Assembly (NCBI GenBank): GCA_022841345.1
Contig: JALHRR010000053.1
Span: forward strand, 1 to 33,705
Direction of reading: 5' to 3'
DNA: 33,705 nucleotides
Origin: Saprospiraceae bacterium
GTDB taxonomy: Bacteria > Bacteroidota > Bacteroidia > Chitinophagales > Saprospiraceae
Shown one piece after another: positions 15,701-24,108 of this stretch. A program made the position numbers and the translations under genes. The notes under the pieces are model-generated. The model did no database searches. It was not told the DNA's origin and saw only the letters and a list, made by a program, of their open reading frames with translations. How positions within the stretch are numbered: the first letter of the stretch is position 1; each line of letters begins with the position of its first letter.

Positions 15701-16815
15701 ATGCGTACTTATGGAGTAATCAGAGCCTTGAGCCAGGTCTTGATTCTCTTGCAAATGGGACTTATGCATTAACTGTTTATGATCAATATAATTGCAAATT
15801 TGTCGCAGGTCCATTCCACGTGATCAGTGAGGACATGCCACTGGTAATGGATGTGAATGTGATTAAGGACATACTATGTCACTCTGATAGAACCGGCGAA
15901 ATTGTAGTTGAAGTAATGGATGGTGTGTCGCCATTTGAATTTCACTGGAGCAATGGAAGAAAAGTCTCGAAACAAGATTCCCGTGATTCTCTGCTGAATT
16001 TATCGAAAGGAGCTTATAGAATTACTATTACAGATGCTGAAGGTTGCCTGGGCATCAATCAAAACATTGAAGTGAATGGTCCGTCAAATCCTTTAGCATA
16101 TTCAGTCGAAGAGTATCGGTCTCCTACCTGCCATTCTTCTGCTGACGGGTATATACGCCTGATGACTATGGGTGGCACTGAACCTTATGAATTTGAATGG
16201 GAGGATGGAAGCAATGGGAATATTCGCTCGGGATTAACCGGAGGCACTTTTAATTGTAAAATAACCGATATCAATGATTGTGAATTAGAAATTCTTCCTA
16301 TTCAAATGATCCGACCGGATTCAATTATATATAGTTTGAGTTATGATGGCAGATTATGTGCCGATAATCTGGGAACGGTCTCCATAAATGTTCAGGGTGG
16401 AATTGCACCGTATGATATACATTGGAACCACAATTCCTTTTCAGGTATGGGGTCTAGTATCATGAACGCGCCATGTGGCTTCTATAACATAGAAATTATG
16501 GATAACGCGGGATGTGAAATGAATGTTGAATTTCTGCTCGATATGACTAGCGCTGCAGAAAATGAGCTGACTGAGATTTCCTACAAATTATACCCCGTTC
16601 CGGCAAAAGATGTGTTATATCTTGAGTCAAATAATAAAGAAAAACTATCGGGGTCCTTTCATATCTATAATGCACAAGGGATTTTAGTAAGAACAATAAA
16701 TTCAGAATTTTCAGACAAACTACAAATTGAAATTTCTAAACTGCCTCCCGGCTATTTCAGAATTATGTGGAATAATCATGGCAAAGTCTATAGTTTGCCT
16801 TTTCTGATTCATTGA
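12733..16815 (+). CDS. Large multidomain T9SS-secreted protein with SprB-like repeats
   Basis: The 1360-residue product (counted from the ATG at 12733) has a signal peptide (1 to about 36, ending LKAQ). Domains follow in this order: fibronectin type III (about 37-126), a proprotein-convertase-type P-domain (about 132-291, with LSPADLIFSLISPSGK), an uncharacterised stretch, a MAM/jelly-roll-like domain (about 412-567, ending in DVALDEISLLG), a MopE-type metal-binding motif (about 577-640, DLDDDGFGDP to NCSGQIDD), eight SprB-like repeats of about 75 residues (645-1271), and a type A T9SS sorting domain (about 1277-1360, YKLYPVPAKDVLYL). It is probably exported to the cell surface or medium and may act in adhesion or gliding-type surface functions, but no catalytic domain is seen. 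The frame is open to 12601; the chosen start is the one with a signal peptide. Confidence 0.88.
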   Translation: MLYKFLQSSFKYRNFLLSIALTGMISLISADTLKAQFCFSPTNIQTVTKGKTFIDLIWTHSLGTNFDYFEIKLIHKTDNPDTTIYESTITTFVINDLEPGQQYEVEIRTVCTNGISAPQKYFFTTVIDNENSCDLHLDINDFRCNNPQIFDIEVSNIPGTQLGIDIDFASIELIISHLSPADLIFSLISPSGKIVLLSQNNGGARNHYGDPSVSGCELPIVFTPLACNSIVGLSGPLVGAVLPQESFITFQDTTNPNGIWKLRICDNFDEIPDVLQYLQYVKINFSNNDCTPSPDLYFTNINADEAAVSIANFSQCDSVIIELVKPGKLPGFGLNKGHPENILLHMPCGQNPYLIPGLLPDQEYILYNRTQCPGDRYSFNSCGEFFKTLCQNADIQSGFDNLDICSDDCIESCTLDNIWSNQTASGLKWIVHSGATDTNLTGPDGDVFGRGKYIYVEASDPDCLSSGPAEILSQCLHWASTDTDCNLSFNYHMNGPESGKLQLFITHDGGFTWTNIWEIVGEQGNQWHRVNVDLGEYTGQNVQLKFSALPLGSLGDVALDEISLLGNVNIVSLESIFYADLDDDGFGDPLNSVSICSLLPPEGFVNNNLDCNDNDPMINPGAAEIPCNLIDDNCSGQIDDVVGGLNITNAIIQDATCNGVDDGMISLFIEGGLPPYEISWNHSTLNTSSISDLAPGFYNVTITDQNDCESILTNMYVGVNTAFEIIPDNIVPSSCSGIEDASLTILISDQMPISSYTFLWSNGDTTQNLSNITNGSYQVTVTNSDGCIEVSPIFNVGATNSLQITYEEVKNISCPGRNDGSIRLIATGGQLPYQYTWGHQAGNVSTITNLSPGTYSVTISDLEGCNTIRTFELNDPDSIEIRIRTLDPVTCPGAMNGKIQIEVSGGNAPYSYLWKNEVNTYYTKNIPQARSGWYFLTVTDTANCKKSLDSIYVGTPPPFMLNNLVVYPNRCLSSRQGKILFDLSGGTPDYAYLWSNQSLEPGLDSLANGTYALTVYDQYNCKFVAGPFHVISEDMPLVMDVNVIKDILCHSDRTGEIVVEVMDGVSPFEFHWSNGRKVSKQDSRDSLLNLSKGAYRITITDAEGCLGINQNIEVNGPSNPLAYSVEEYRSPTCHSSADGYIRLMTMGGTEPYEFEWEDGSNGNIRSGLTGGTFNCKITDINDCELEILPIQMIRPDSIIYSLSYDGRLCADNLGTVSINVQGGIAPYDIHWNHNSFSGMGSSIMNAPCGFYNIEIMDNAGCEMNVEFLLDMTSAAENELTEISYKLYPVPAKDVLYLESNNKEKLSGSFHIYNAQGILVRTINSEFSDKLQIEISKLPPGYFRIMWNNHGKVYSLPFLIH

Positions 16816-16862
16816 ACTTCTAATTTCTTCCTCAAATCTTTGGGGAATAATTTCCATGTTTC

Positions 16863-17867
16863 CTATCCTCCGGCAAACATTAAATTACAACCACGGATAT
16901 CAGATTGATCCATGCGCCCCAGAATTTCAAAACTTCCATCAGGATAAATTCTGCCCACATCATCTGTTGCTATAAATGAACAAGTGTCAATATTGCCTAA
17001 ATCAATGCAATTAATAGCGGCCTGCTCTGAGAACCTTCCGGCAGCAAGGGGATCGGTAATCTGCCGCGGATACACCCTCATTGTAGAAGCCGGATAAAAA
17101 TAGCCATTCCCGCCTGAATATGCCTGTGAAAAAAGTTCAGTCATCCCATATTCCGAATGAATATCATTCAAATGGAAAGCTGATTCCAATTGCCGGTGTA
17201 CTTCTGATCTCACAAGCTCTTCTTTGCGGCCTTTCATACCACCTGTCTCCATGAGAATAACATTATTTAAATGCTGTGGATGCTTATACGCCCAATCAAG
17301 CAGCGCAAATGTGACCCCAATAATTATCAGGTTTACATTTCCGAGCGAGGCATTCATTACAGCCTGATTTAAAGCTTCATAGTCATCCATGAAGAAATCA
17401 GGTTCATCATTCGTTTTCCTACGCTGTAACATGGCCACCATAGAAATCAGAGAAGAATCAGAACGCTCTGTATATGAAGGGAGTAAACCAATTATTTTAT
17501 ACCCGGATGGATCTCCATAAAACTCCAAAAAACCTTTTAAACAAATCTCATGGTACCAATCTACGGATCTTACAAGATGCTGACTCCGGTCCATTCCGGT
17601 AGTGCCACTGGACCTGAAAACTTCTTCTGCTATCCATGAACCTGTTTTTATTACAAAGTTTTTAAAAAAAGAAATGGGTAAGAATGGAATGTCTTCGATC
17701 CGTTTAATCGCATTAATATCGACTTTCAAAAGATCACAATATGTCCTGTAAATATCATTATATGTATATTGCAGATGAAATACCTCCATAGCCAGCGAGT
17801 TAAAAGCTGCTATGTCAGTTCTGGTAATCGCCTGAATTCGTTTCTTTAGTAATGAGATTTCTTCCAT
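16863..17867 (-). CDS. LuxE-like acyl-protein synthetase / acyl-activating enzyme
   Basis: The 334-residue product resembles the LuxE family (long-chain fatty acid:protein ligase), a compact branch of the adenylate-forming enzymes. The AMP-binding loop is RSSGTTG (85-91), and SEYGMTE (238-244) is the motif A5-like adenine-binding block followed by LFSQAYS. The large flexible C-terminal lid of ordinary acyl-CoA ligases is absent, as expected for LuxE. No luciferase or fatty acid reductase genes (luxAB, luxC) are nearby, so bioluminescence is unlikely; Bacteroidota carry such stand-alone ligases of unclear role. It ends 47 bp from the convergent T9SS gene and starts 35-44 bp from the divergent lipoprotein gene. 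The acyl substrate is unknown. Confidence 0.8.
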   Translation of the reverse strand: MEEISLLKKRIQAITRTDIAAFNSLAMEVFHLQYTYNDIYRTYCDLLKVDINAIKRIEDIPFLPISFFKNFVIKTGSWIAEEVFRSSGTTGMDRSQHLVRSVDWYHEICLKGFLEFYGDPSGYKIIGLLPSYTERSDSSLISMVAMLQRRKTNDEPDFFMDDYEALNQAVMNASLGNVNLIIIGVTFALLDWAYKHPQHLNNVILMETGGMKGRKEELVRSEVHRQLESAFHLNDIHSEYGMTELFSQAYSGGNGYFYPASTMRVYPRQITDPLAAGRFSEQAAINCIDLGNIDTCSFIATDDVGRIYPDGSFEILGRMDQSDIRGCNLMFAGG

Positions 17868-17911
17868 AAATGTGATAACAAAGAACGCTGCAATTTCGTT
17901 AAATGCCTGAG

Positions 17912-18391
17912 ATGAACAAAACTATCATATTATTAGGATGCTTATGTGGCTTTTTCGCCTGCATAAAACCACCTTCCTACCCTATTGAACCTGTGATTGC
18001 ATTCACTAGTTTATCAAAAGTAACTATTCAGCAAAGTACGCTGAATGAGGACTCTATCACCATCAATTTCACTTTCACGGATGGAGATGGTGACCTGGGA
18101 GATTCCGACAGTATTAATATTTTTGTGACAGACACAAGACAGGATTTCATTGCCAACAAGTTCAGAATTCCTTTCATCCCGCCTGAAGGTGCGGCGAATG
18201 GCATTTCAGGTGAGGTTTCAATTGTGACTTACTCCACTTGCTGCATTTTTCCTGACGGACAGGTTCCTTGTACACCATCTGTCACTTACCCGGTTGATAC
18301 ATTGACCTACAAAGTACAGATTAAAGATCGCGCCGGTAATCTCTCTAATATTATCGAGACACCTCCTATTTTTGTGCTATGCAATCAATAG
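17912..18391 (+). CDS. Small predicted lipoprotein
   Basis: The 159-residue product has a lipoprotein signal peptide with lipobox GFFAC and a lipidated Cys at residue 17. The rest is a beta-rich domain with FTFTDGDGDLGDSDS, a pattern frequent in small Bacteroidota lipoproteins, and a C-terminal part (DTLTYKVQIKDRAGNLSN) that looks Ig-like. It is probably an outer-membrane or surface lipoprotein of unknown role. An in-frame ATG three codons upstream (17903) is an alternative start, but the later one gives the more usual lipoprotein N-terminus MNKTIILLGCL. The gene is divergent from the LuxE-like gene and its last 7 bases overlap the end of hemF. Confidence 0.8.
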   Translation: MNKTIILLGCLCGFFACIKPPSYPIEPVIAFTSLSKVTIQQSTLNEDSITINFTFTDGDGDLGDSDSINIFVTDTRQDFIANKFRIPFIPPEGAANGISGEVSIVTYSTCCIFPDGQVPCTPSVTYPVDTLTYKVQIKDRAGNLSNIIETPPIFVLCNQ

Positions 18392-19281
18392 TTGATCCAG
18401 TCAATATCTTTTTGGTGCCATTTTAGAGATTCTGCTTCATTAGTTCCTTCTGCGGGATGATGATCATATAACCACTCCGCCATGGGTGGCAATGACATTA
18501 GAATCGATTCTATTCTTCCGTCGGTATCCAGTCCAAATTTAGTTCCTTTGTCATACACCAGATTAAACTCCACATAGCGTCCACGGCGGATATGCTGCCA
18601 CTGTTTCTGAAGTTCGGTAAACTGCAGATTTTTCTTTGGTTCTACCATAGACTTATAGAGTGGTGCAAATAAATAACCCACATCCAGAATGAAAGCCAGT
18701 AATTGCTCTTTTGTTAATCCTTCTGATGCTTCATTCAGTCTGTCAAAGAAAATCCCCCCTATTCCTCTTGTTTCCTTTCTGTGCTGGATATAAAAATAGT
18801 CATCCGCCCATTTTTTAAAACGCGGATAGTAGTCGGGATGATGATTGTCACACACAATTTTAAGGGCTCTGTGAAATTCTCCTGCCAAAGCAGTGTCAAC
18901 ATAATGAGGTGTCAAATCGATACCTCCCCCAAACCACCAGGTACCATTGCTCATTTCAAAGTACCGGATATTCATATGAATAATTGGCACATGAGGGTTG
19001 TGCGGATGCAAAACTATAGAAACACCTGAAGCAAAGAATTCTCCGCTTTCAATTTTTAAAGCCCTTGTTATCTTCTCAGAAAGGGGCCCTTCGACCGCAG
19101 AAAAATTTACTCCTCCCTTTTCAATTACTTTACCCTGAATGACTCTGGTTCTGCCTCCTCCTCCTTCAGCCCGATCCCAAAGATCTTCCCTGAATGTGCC
19201 ATATCCATCCAATAATTCCAAATCGGTACAGATACTATCCTGCACCTCCTTTAATCTTTCAGCTATATAATATTTGTCCAT
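18385..19281 (-). CDS. hemF: Oxygen-dependent coproporphyrinogen III oxidase
   Basis: This 298-residue cytoplasmic enzyme decarboxylates coproporphyrinogen III to protoporphyrinogen IX with O2 in heme synthesis. Diagnostic blocks are VIEKGGVNFSAVEG, HPHNPHVPIIHMNIRYFE, WWFGGGIDLTPHY, ETRGIGGIFFDRL and RRGRYVEFNLVYDKGTKFGL, all in the expected order. The full family length is present. Its start codon shares one base with the stop of the ArsC/Spx-like gene upstream (TAATG), which suggests coupled translation. Use of the aerobic enzyme fits an oxygen-respiring organism. Its 3' end overlaps the convergent lipoprotein gene by 7 bp. Confidence 0.97.
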   Translation of the reverse strand: MDKYYIAERLKEVQDSICTDLELLDGYGTFREDLWDRAEGGGGRTRVIQGKVIEKGGVNFSAVEGPLSEKITRALKIESGEFFASGVSIVLHPHNPHVPIIHMNIRYFEMSNGTWWFGGGIDLTPHYVDTALAGEFHRALKIVCDNHHPDYYPRFKKWADDYFYIQHRKETRGIGGIFFDRLNEASEGLTKEQLLAFILDVGYLFAPLYKSMVEPKKNLQFTELQKQWQHIRRGRYVEFNLVYDKGTKFGLDTDGRIESILMSLPPMAEWLYDHHPAEGTNEAESLKWHQKDIDWINY

Positions 19282-19628
19282 TAAATGTATTTTTTCGCTT
19301 CCGCAATAGTTTTTGCCAAATTTCCTACAAAAATTCTATCATCAATAATGATGACCGGGCGCTTCAGAAAAGTGTATTCCTCCAAAATTAAATTCTTGTA
19401 ATCCGTCTCTGTCAAAACTTTTTCATTCAGACCCATTGATCTGTATTTCATGGCTACCCGACTAAATAAAGATTCAAAGTTACCCACCATTTCCTTCATT
19501 TGATCCAACTGTTCTTCAGTGATTTTCTCAGTTTTTATATCCTGCATATTAAATCCTTTTCCATCATTTAATTCAGCAATGATTCTCTGACAGGTTGAAC
19601 AAGTCGACAAATAGTATATTTTCTTCAT
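19281..19628 (-). CDS. ArsC/Spx-family thioredoxin-like protein
   Basis: The 115-residue product has the thioredoxin-like fold of the ArsC/Spx/YffB family. The N-terminal redox motif is CSTC (10-13) in IYYLSTCSTCQRIIAEL. The typical C-terminal blocks TFLKRPVIIIDDRIFVG are present. It lacks the arginines needed to assign it safely as an arsenate reductase, and no ars genes are near, so a YffB- or Spx-like role in thiol redox is as likely. It is translationally coupled to hemF through TAATG and is probably the first gene of a two-gene operon. Confidence 0.85.
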   Translation of the reverse strand: MKKIYYLSTCSTCQRIIAELNDGKGFNMQDIKTEKITEEQLDQMKEMVGNFESLFSRVAMKYRSMGLNEKVLTETDYKNLILEEYTFLKRPVIIIDDRIFVGNLAKTIAEAKKYI

Positions 19629-19712
19629 TTTAAACAGTACTTATTTATTTTACAATACCATATGAACCCTTATTGTTATATTTAGGGTTTTTCAGCAGCA
19701 AACTTACATGAA

Positions 19713-20591
19713 ATGGCTATACAGTTCCCGGAATCTGAGTTGATTTTACAGAAAGATGGCAGTATCTACCATCTGGGTTTGAGACCGGACGAACTCGCTC
19801 CAACGATTATAACTGTGGGAGATCCTGACAGGGTAAATTCTGTCAGCAAACATTTTGATGAGATAATTGTCAAAAAGCAACACCGTGAATTTATTACCCA
19901 TACAGGTCGTATAGGCAATCTTCCAATTAGCGTTATTTCAACTGGAATCGGAACAGATAATATTGATATCGTATTCAATGAAATGGATGCTTTGTTGAAT
20001 ATTGATTTCAGTACCCGCACAACAAAGCCCATACTTACAAGCGCTACAATAATCAGAATCGGGACCACCGGGAGTTTACGTGAGGATTTGCCGGTTGATT
20101 CTATTGTTAAGAGCGCTTTTGCTATTGGTCTTGATAATTTAATGCACTTCTATAAAAGAGAAAGCACTGCTGAGATAGAAAGTATTCTTGATTCATTTAA
20201 AGCCTCAGTACCCCATTTACCCATTATTCCATATTATGCGGAGGCAGATGAGGATTTACTGGAGAAGATTGGTCCCGACTGGAGGCGGGGAATCACGCTT
20301 ACATGCCCGGGTTTTTATGCACCTCAGGGAAGGATCCTCCGATATGAAGCAACCGTAGCTGACATTCTCAGCAAGGCAGGAAATTGGCAAATTCATGATT
20401 TGCAGGTTACCAATTTTGAAATGGAAACAGCAGGTATTTATGGATTAGCTTCTTTGCTTCGACACAAAGCTTTGTCAATAAGTGCAGTGGTAGCCAACAG
20501 AGTGCGAAAAGAGTTCTCAAAAAACGCCAACAAAACTGTTAATGATTTGATTATAAAAACCTTAGATCAGGTTATCAAACATAAACAGTAA
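19713..20591 (+). CDS. udp: Uridine phosphorylase-type nucleoside phosphorylase
   Basis: The 292-residue product belongs to the PNP/UDP family, which splits nucleosides with phosphate for pyrimidine salvage. Seen are the phosphate-binding start TVGDPDRVNSVSKHF, the STGIGTDNIDIV block, IRIGTTGSL, and the ribose-binding NFEMETAGIYGLA near residue 235. The longer form of about 290 residues is common in Bacteroidota. The start ATG lies 5 bases after another ATG (19708) that is out of frame. Divergent from the ArsC/hemF pair. An exact substrate (uridine or another nucleoside) is not certain. Confidence 0.9.
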   Translation: MAIQFPESELILQKDGSIYHLGLRPDELAPTIITVGDPDRVNSVSKHFDEIIVKKQHREFITHTGRIGNLPISVISTGIGTDNIDIVFNEMDALLNIDFSTRTTKPILTSATIIRIGTTGSLREDLPVDSIVKSAFAIGLDNLMHFYKRESTAEIESILDSFKASVPHLPIIPYYAEADEDLLEKIGPDWRRGITLTCPGFYAPQGRILRYEATVADILSKAGNWQIHDLQVTNFEMETAGIYGLASLLRHKALSISAVVANRVRKEFSKNANKTVNDLIIKTLDQVIKHKQ

Positions 20592-20676
20592 TCATTTCAC
20601 AAATTTATTTTATTATTCACGACTCCAAACAATACAATCTCGTATTAAATCTTAATTATTGCACCTCAAAACAACT

Positions 20677-23600
20677 ATGAAAATATTCTATATGATTAAC
20701 TTAGACCCTTTGAAAATTAAAAAGAAGAAAATGATTTCATTCTGTACGATAATCACATCAATATTTTTGCTTGCATTTTCATCCAGCCCACCGCTGGGAA
20801 AAACCGGTGCCCCCGGTGATGGACTATGCTCTGAATGCCATTCCAGTGTGCCTGCTTTTAATGGCACATTAACAATCAACGGTATCCCTGCTACAGTTCA
20901 CCCTGAAACATCCTATCCCATTTCTATTGTTATCACCAGAGATGACGCTACACCCCTTAAGGCTGGATTTCAATTAGTGGCTCTCAATGGAAATAATTTT
21001 AACATTGGAACATTGAACAATGCAGGGTCAAATGTTGGATTTGCCAGTTCAGGTATCCGAAATTATGCTCAACATCAGAATGCAAAAAGTTTTGCTACTG
21101 ATCAGAATACCATTACATATAATTTCAATTGGACCTCTCCTGCTATTGCCGGCAGCAATAATATTACTTTCTATGCTGCTTCGGTGCTGGCAAATGGAAA
21201 TGGCTCATCATTCAATGACAGAGTATTGACTCATTCTGTAAGTGCCGAATTCATCGGTCCACAAGGAGATCCATTGGAGGTTATTATCGCAAATGTGGAA
21301 AACGTAGATTGTGCAGGTGGTAATACAGGATCAGCGACTGCAATTGCAACAGGAGGAATTTCCCCTTATGTTTACAACTGGTCAAATGGTGATTCTGATG
21401 CCCTCCTTAATAATGTAACTGCAGGCACCTACACAGTAACTGTATCAGATCAACTTGGTGAATCTACAAGTGCTTCCGTGACAATAACTCAGCCGGGTGC
21501 TATTCAACTACAGGAAGTTTTTTCAGAAGACATTACCTGTGCAAATCCTGAGGCTCAAATAAATGTTATGGCTACAGGTGGGACCGGTACATTTCAATAT
21601 GCCTGGTCAAATAGTGCAACCGGAAATGAAATAATTGTTACAAGTGGAGGCAATTATGAAGTTACTGCGACAGATGCAAATGGCTGTACCGCTGCGCTCA
21701 GTATCTTTATTCTGGCAAATAATCAGGAGCCCGTGATTAGTGCCGGTGCAGATCAATCTATCTTCTGTGCTGGTGAGTCAGTACAACTGCAAGGATCCGG
21801 TCCTGTTGACCCTGAATTATCAGTTGATTGGTTTACTATCAATGGAAATATTGTTTCCGGAGCTGACACATATACCCCCACTGTCAATCAGGCAGGCGAA
21901 TACTTCTTATTAGTATTTGATGATTTTACCGGATGCAGTGCTGTAGATACAGTTTTTGTTTTTGGTGAACCTACTCCCGTTGAAGTCAATGGAACAGTCA
22001 CAAACGTAAGTTGCAATGGCGGCAGCAATGGATCTATTTCGCTTTCTCCTTCAGGTGGTGGTGGAGGATATACATATCAGTGGTCCAATGGATCTACTAA
22101 CCAATTTTTAGCGAATATTGTACCGGGCACTTATGCAGTCACAGTATCAGATGCCTTTGGTTGCACAGGAACAAGCTCTTTTGTCATTACTCAACCAAGT
22201 ACTTTAATACTTAATACAAGCTCCACTCCTATTTCCGGTCCGGGAGAAAATGATGCAAGTATTACTGCTACTGCTGCAGGTGGTACCAGCCCTTACACCT
22301 ATTTATGGAGCAATGCAGCAACCGGTGCAACTATCTCAAATTTGGGGCCCGGGACTTACACTGTTACAGCTACCGACAACGCAGGTTGTACAGCGACAAA
22401 ATCAGTGATCATCACACCATTTGATTGCAATCTGCAAATAGACCATATTGATGTAGAACATCAAACTTGCCCGGGAATTGCAGACGCTTCAATTCAGGTA
22501 TTTCTGTCAGGTGGTACAGCTCCATTTACTTATAACTGGTCAGGTGGTCAACAAGGCAATATTTTAGAAGATATTCTTCCAGGTATTTATATACTCACCA
22601 TTTTAGATGCAGAGGGATGTGCTGCTCATGATACAATAACCGTTAATGCATCCAGTCTCACCCTAAATATCAATGCGGAAAATCCCAGTGCTCCGGGCAT
22701 GACAGATGGTTCTGTTGCAGCAATTGTAACTGGTGGATCTGCACCTTACGCTTACCTGTGGAATACAGGAGCAACAACAGCAACTTTGACAGGATTAGCT
22801 GCAGGAACATATTCTGTAACAATAATGGATGATAATGGATGCGAGCTCATAGGGGCTGTTATTCTCAGTGACAATGGATGTTCGCTTGAAATAGAAATTA
22901 CATCAATAGTCAGCGAATCTTGTACAGGTTCTGAAGATGGAGAAATAACAATTGTGGCCTCAGGAGGAACAGAACCATATACTTATATTTGGTCAAATGG
23001 AGCCACTACCAATTCTGTTGATGGTCTTTCTGCCGGCATTTACATAGTTACTGCTACAGATGATGAAGGATGCAGTGTCATTGATACTTTCGAGGTTGAG
23101 CTATCCTTCTATTTGGAATTGGATGTAACTTCAGTAAGTGCAGCAGGAGAAAGCGATGGTAGTATTACTGTCAATGTATTTGGAGGTATTGATCCAATAA
23201 GCTTCATATGGAGTAATGGTGAAACTACTTCTACTATTAATAATCTCCCTGAAGGCCAGTACAGTGTGACTGTTACTAATGGCGATGGGTGTACAGCAAC
23301 AGCAACCGTAACTGTTAGCACAATTACTTGTGAGCTGGAAATTGAACTGGTAGTTCTGGACTCAATAAATTGTTTTGGATCAACAGGTTTACTGGCTTTA
23401 AATTTTATCACGGAAGGCTCTGCACCGTACACATATAATTTTTCCTGGACGCCTGGAATAATCGGTTCTCAATATGAAGTGTTAGCCGGAACTTACAGTG
23501 TAACAGTAGTAGATGCTAGAGGATGTTCAAGCATGGATACCGTAGAAATCACACAACCAGCTCAATTAGAATATGATGTTGTAAACTTTACTCCACAAAT

Positions 23601-24066
23601 AAGTGTAGAAGGTTCGGGAACCATTCATATCAATATATCAGGTGGAACCGGAGTATATGTCATACAGTGGACGAAAGATGGTATAGATCTTGGGCAGAAT
23701 ACGAGTGAAATTACAGCATTAAATTCAGGCATTTATTTGGCTGAAATAACTGACGCAAATGGCTGCAAAATCATTTCGGATACTTTTGAAATATTATTGG
23801 AAACTTCCATCCGGGGATCTCAAAATCACTTCCCTTTTACCTTATACCCAAATCCTGTGTCCAGTGAACTATTAATTTCCGGAGATTGGAGCAAGGCAAA
23901 AAGCATATCTGTGAGTGATATATCCGGTAGAATTATCAGTTCACTAAAGTTGGATAATGCAAATGCAGTACAAAAACTTCAAGTGAGTCAGCTACCTTCA
24001 GGTTTTTATACAATATCCATTCATACAGATCAGGGACTTCATAATTCCAGATTTATTAAACAATAA
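20677..24066 (+). CDS. T9SS-secreted protein with choice-of-anchor V-like domain and SprB-like repeats
   Basis: From the ATG at 20677 the product has 1129 residues. A long charged N-region (KIKKKK) leads into the signal core FCTIITSIFLLAF; the Met at 20731 would give a shorter signal peptide. Next comes a domain of about 160 residues starting TGAPGDGLCSECH, with a CxxCH motif at 51-55, of the choice-of-anchor V type (GFQLVALNG). About ten SprB-like repeats of 70-75 residues follow (about 200-1045), interrupted after the second by an Ig-like domain (about 355-437, SAGADQSIFCAGESVQL). The C-terminal 78 residues (FTLYPNPVSSELLISG onward) are a type A T9SS sorting signal. It is probably a surface or secreted protein. 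No enzyme domain is visible. Confidence 0.88.
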   Translation: MKIFYMINLDPLKIKKKKMISFCTIITSIFLLAFSSSPPLGKTGAPGDGLCSECHSSVPAFNGTLTINGIPATVHPETSYPISIVITRDDATPLKAGFQLVALNGNNFNIGTLNNAGSNVGFASSGIRNYAQHQNAKSFATDQNTITYNFNWTSPAIAGSNNITFYAASVLANGNGSSFNDRVLTHSVSAEFIGPQGDPLEVIIANVENVDCAGGNTGSATAIATGGISPYVYNWSNGDSDALLNNVTAGTYTVTVSDQLGESTSASVTITQPGAIQLQEVFSEDITCANPEAQINVMATGGTGTFQYAWSNSATGNEIIVTSGGNYEVTATDANGCTAALSIFILANNQEPVISAGADQSIFCAGESVQLQGSGPVDPELSVDWFTINGNIVSGADTYTPTVNQAGEYFLLVFDDFTGCSAVDTVFVFGEPTPVEVNGTVTNVSCNGGSNGSISLSPSGGGGGYTYQWSNGSTNQFLANIVPGTYAVTVSDAFGCTGTSSFVITQPSTLILNTSSTPISGPGENDASITATAAGGTSPYTYLWSNAATGATISNLGPGTYTVTATDNAGCTATKSVIITPFDCNLQIDHIDVEHQTCPGIADASIQVFLSGGTAPFTYNWSGGQQGNILEDILPGIYILTILDAEGCAAHDTITVNASSLTLNINAENPSAPGMTDGSVAAIVTGGSAPYAYLWNTGATTATLTGLAAGTYSVTIMDDNGCELIGAVILSDNGCSLEIEITSIVSESCTGSEDGEITIVASGGTEPYTYIWSNGATTNSVDGLSAGIYIVTATDDEGCSVIDTFEVELSFYLELDVTSVSAAGESDGSITVNVFGGIDPISFIWSNGETTSTINNLPEGQYSVTVTNGDGCTATATVTVSTITCELEIELVVLDSINCFGSTGLLALNFITEGSAPYTYNFSWTPGIIGSQYEVLAGTYSVTVVDARGCSSMDTVEITQPAQLEYDVVNFTPQISVEGSGTIHINISGGTGVYVIQWTKDGIDLGQNTSEITALNSGIYLAEITDANGCKIISDTFEILLETSIRGSQNHFPFTLYPNPVSSELLISGDWSKAKSISVSDISGRIISSLKLDNANAVQKLQVSQLPSGFYTISIHTDQGLHNSRFIKQ

Positions 24067-24108
24067 TTATTCTTTAGTTCGTTTAAGACTATTGAAACAA
24101 ATCATCTA

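Noticed and set aside
19671-19690. AACCCT/AGGGTT arms around a TATATTTA upstream of the uridine phosphorylase gene.
   Set aside because: The arms have only 6 bp with a 13-base loop and the -7 match is imperfect, so this may be chance.
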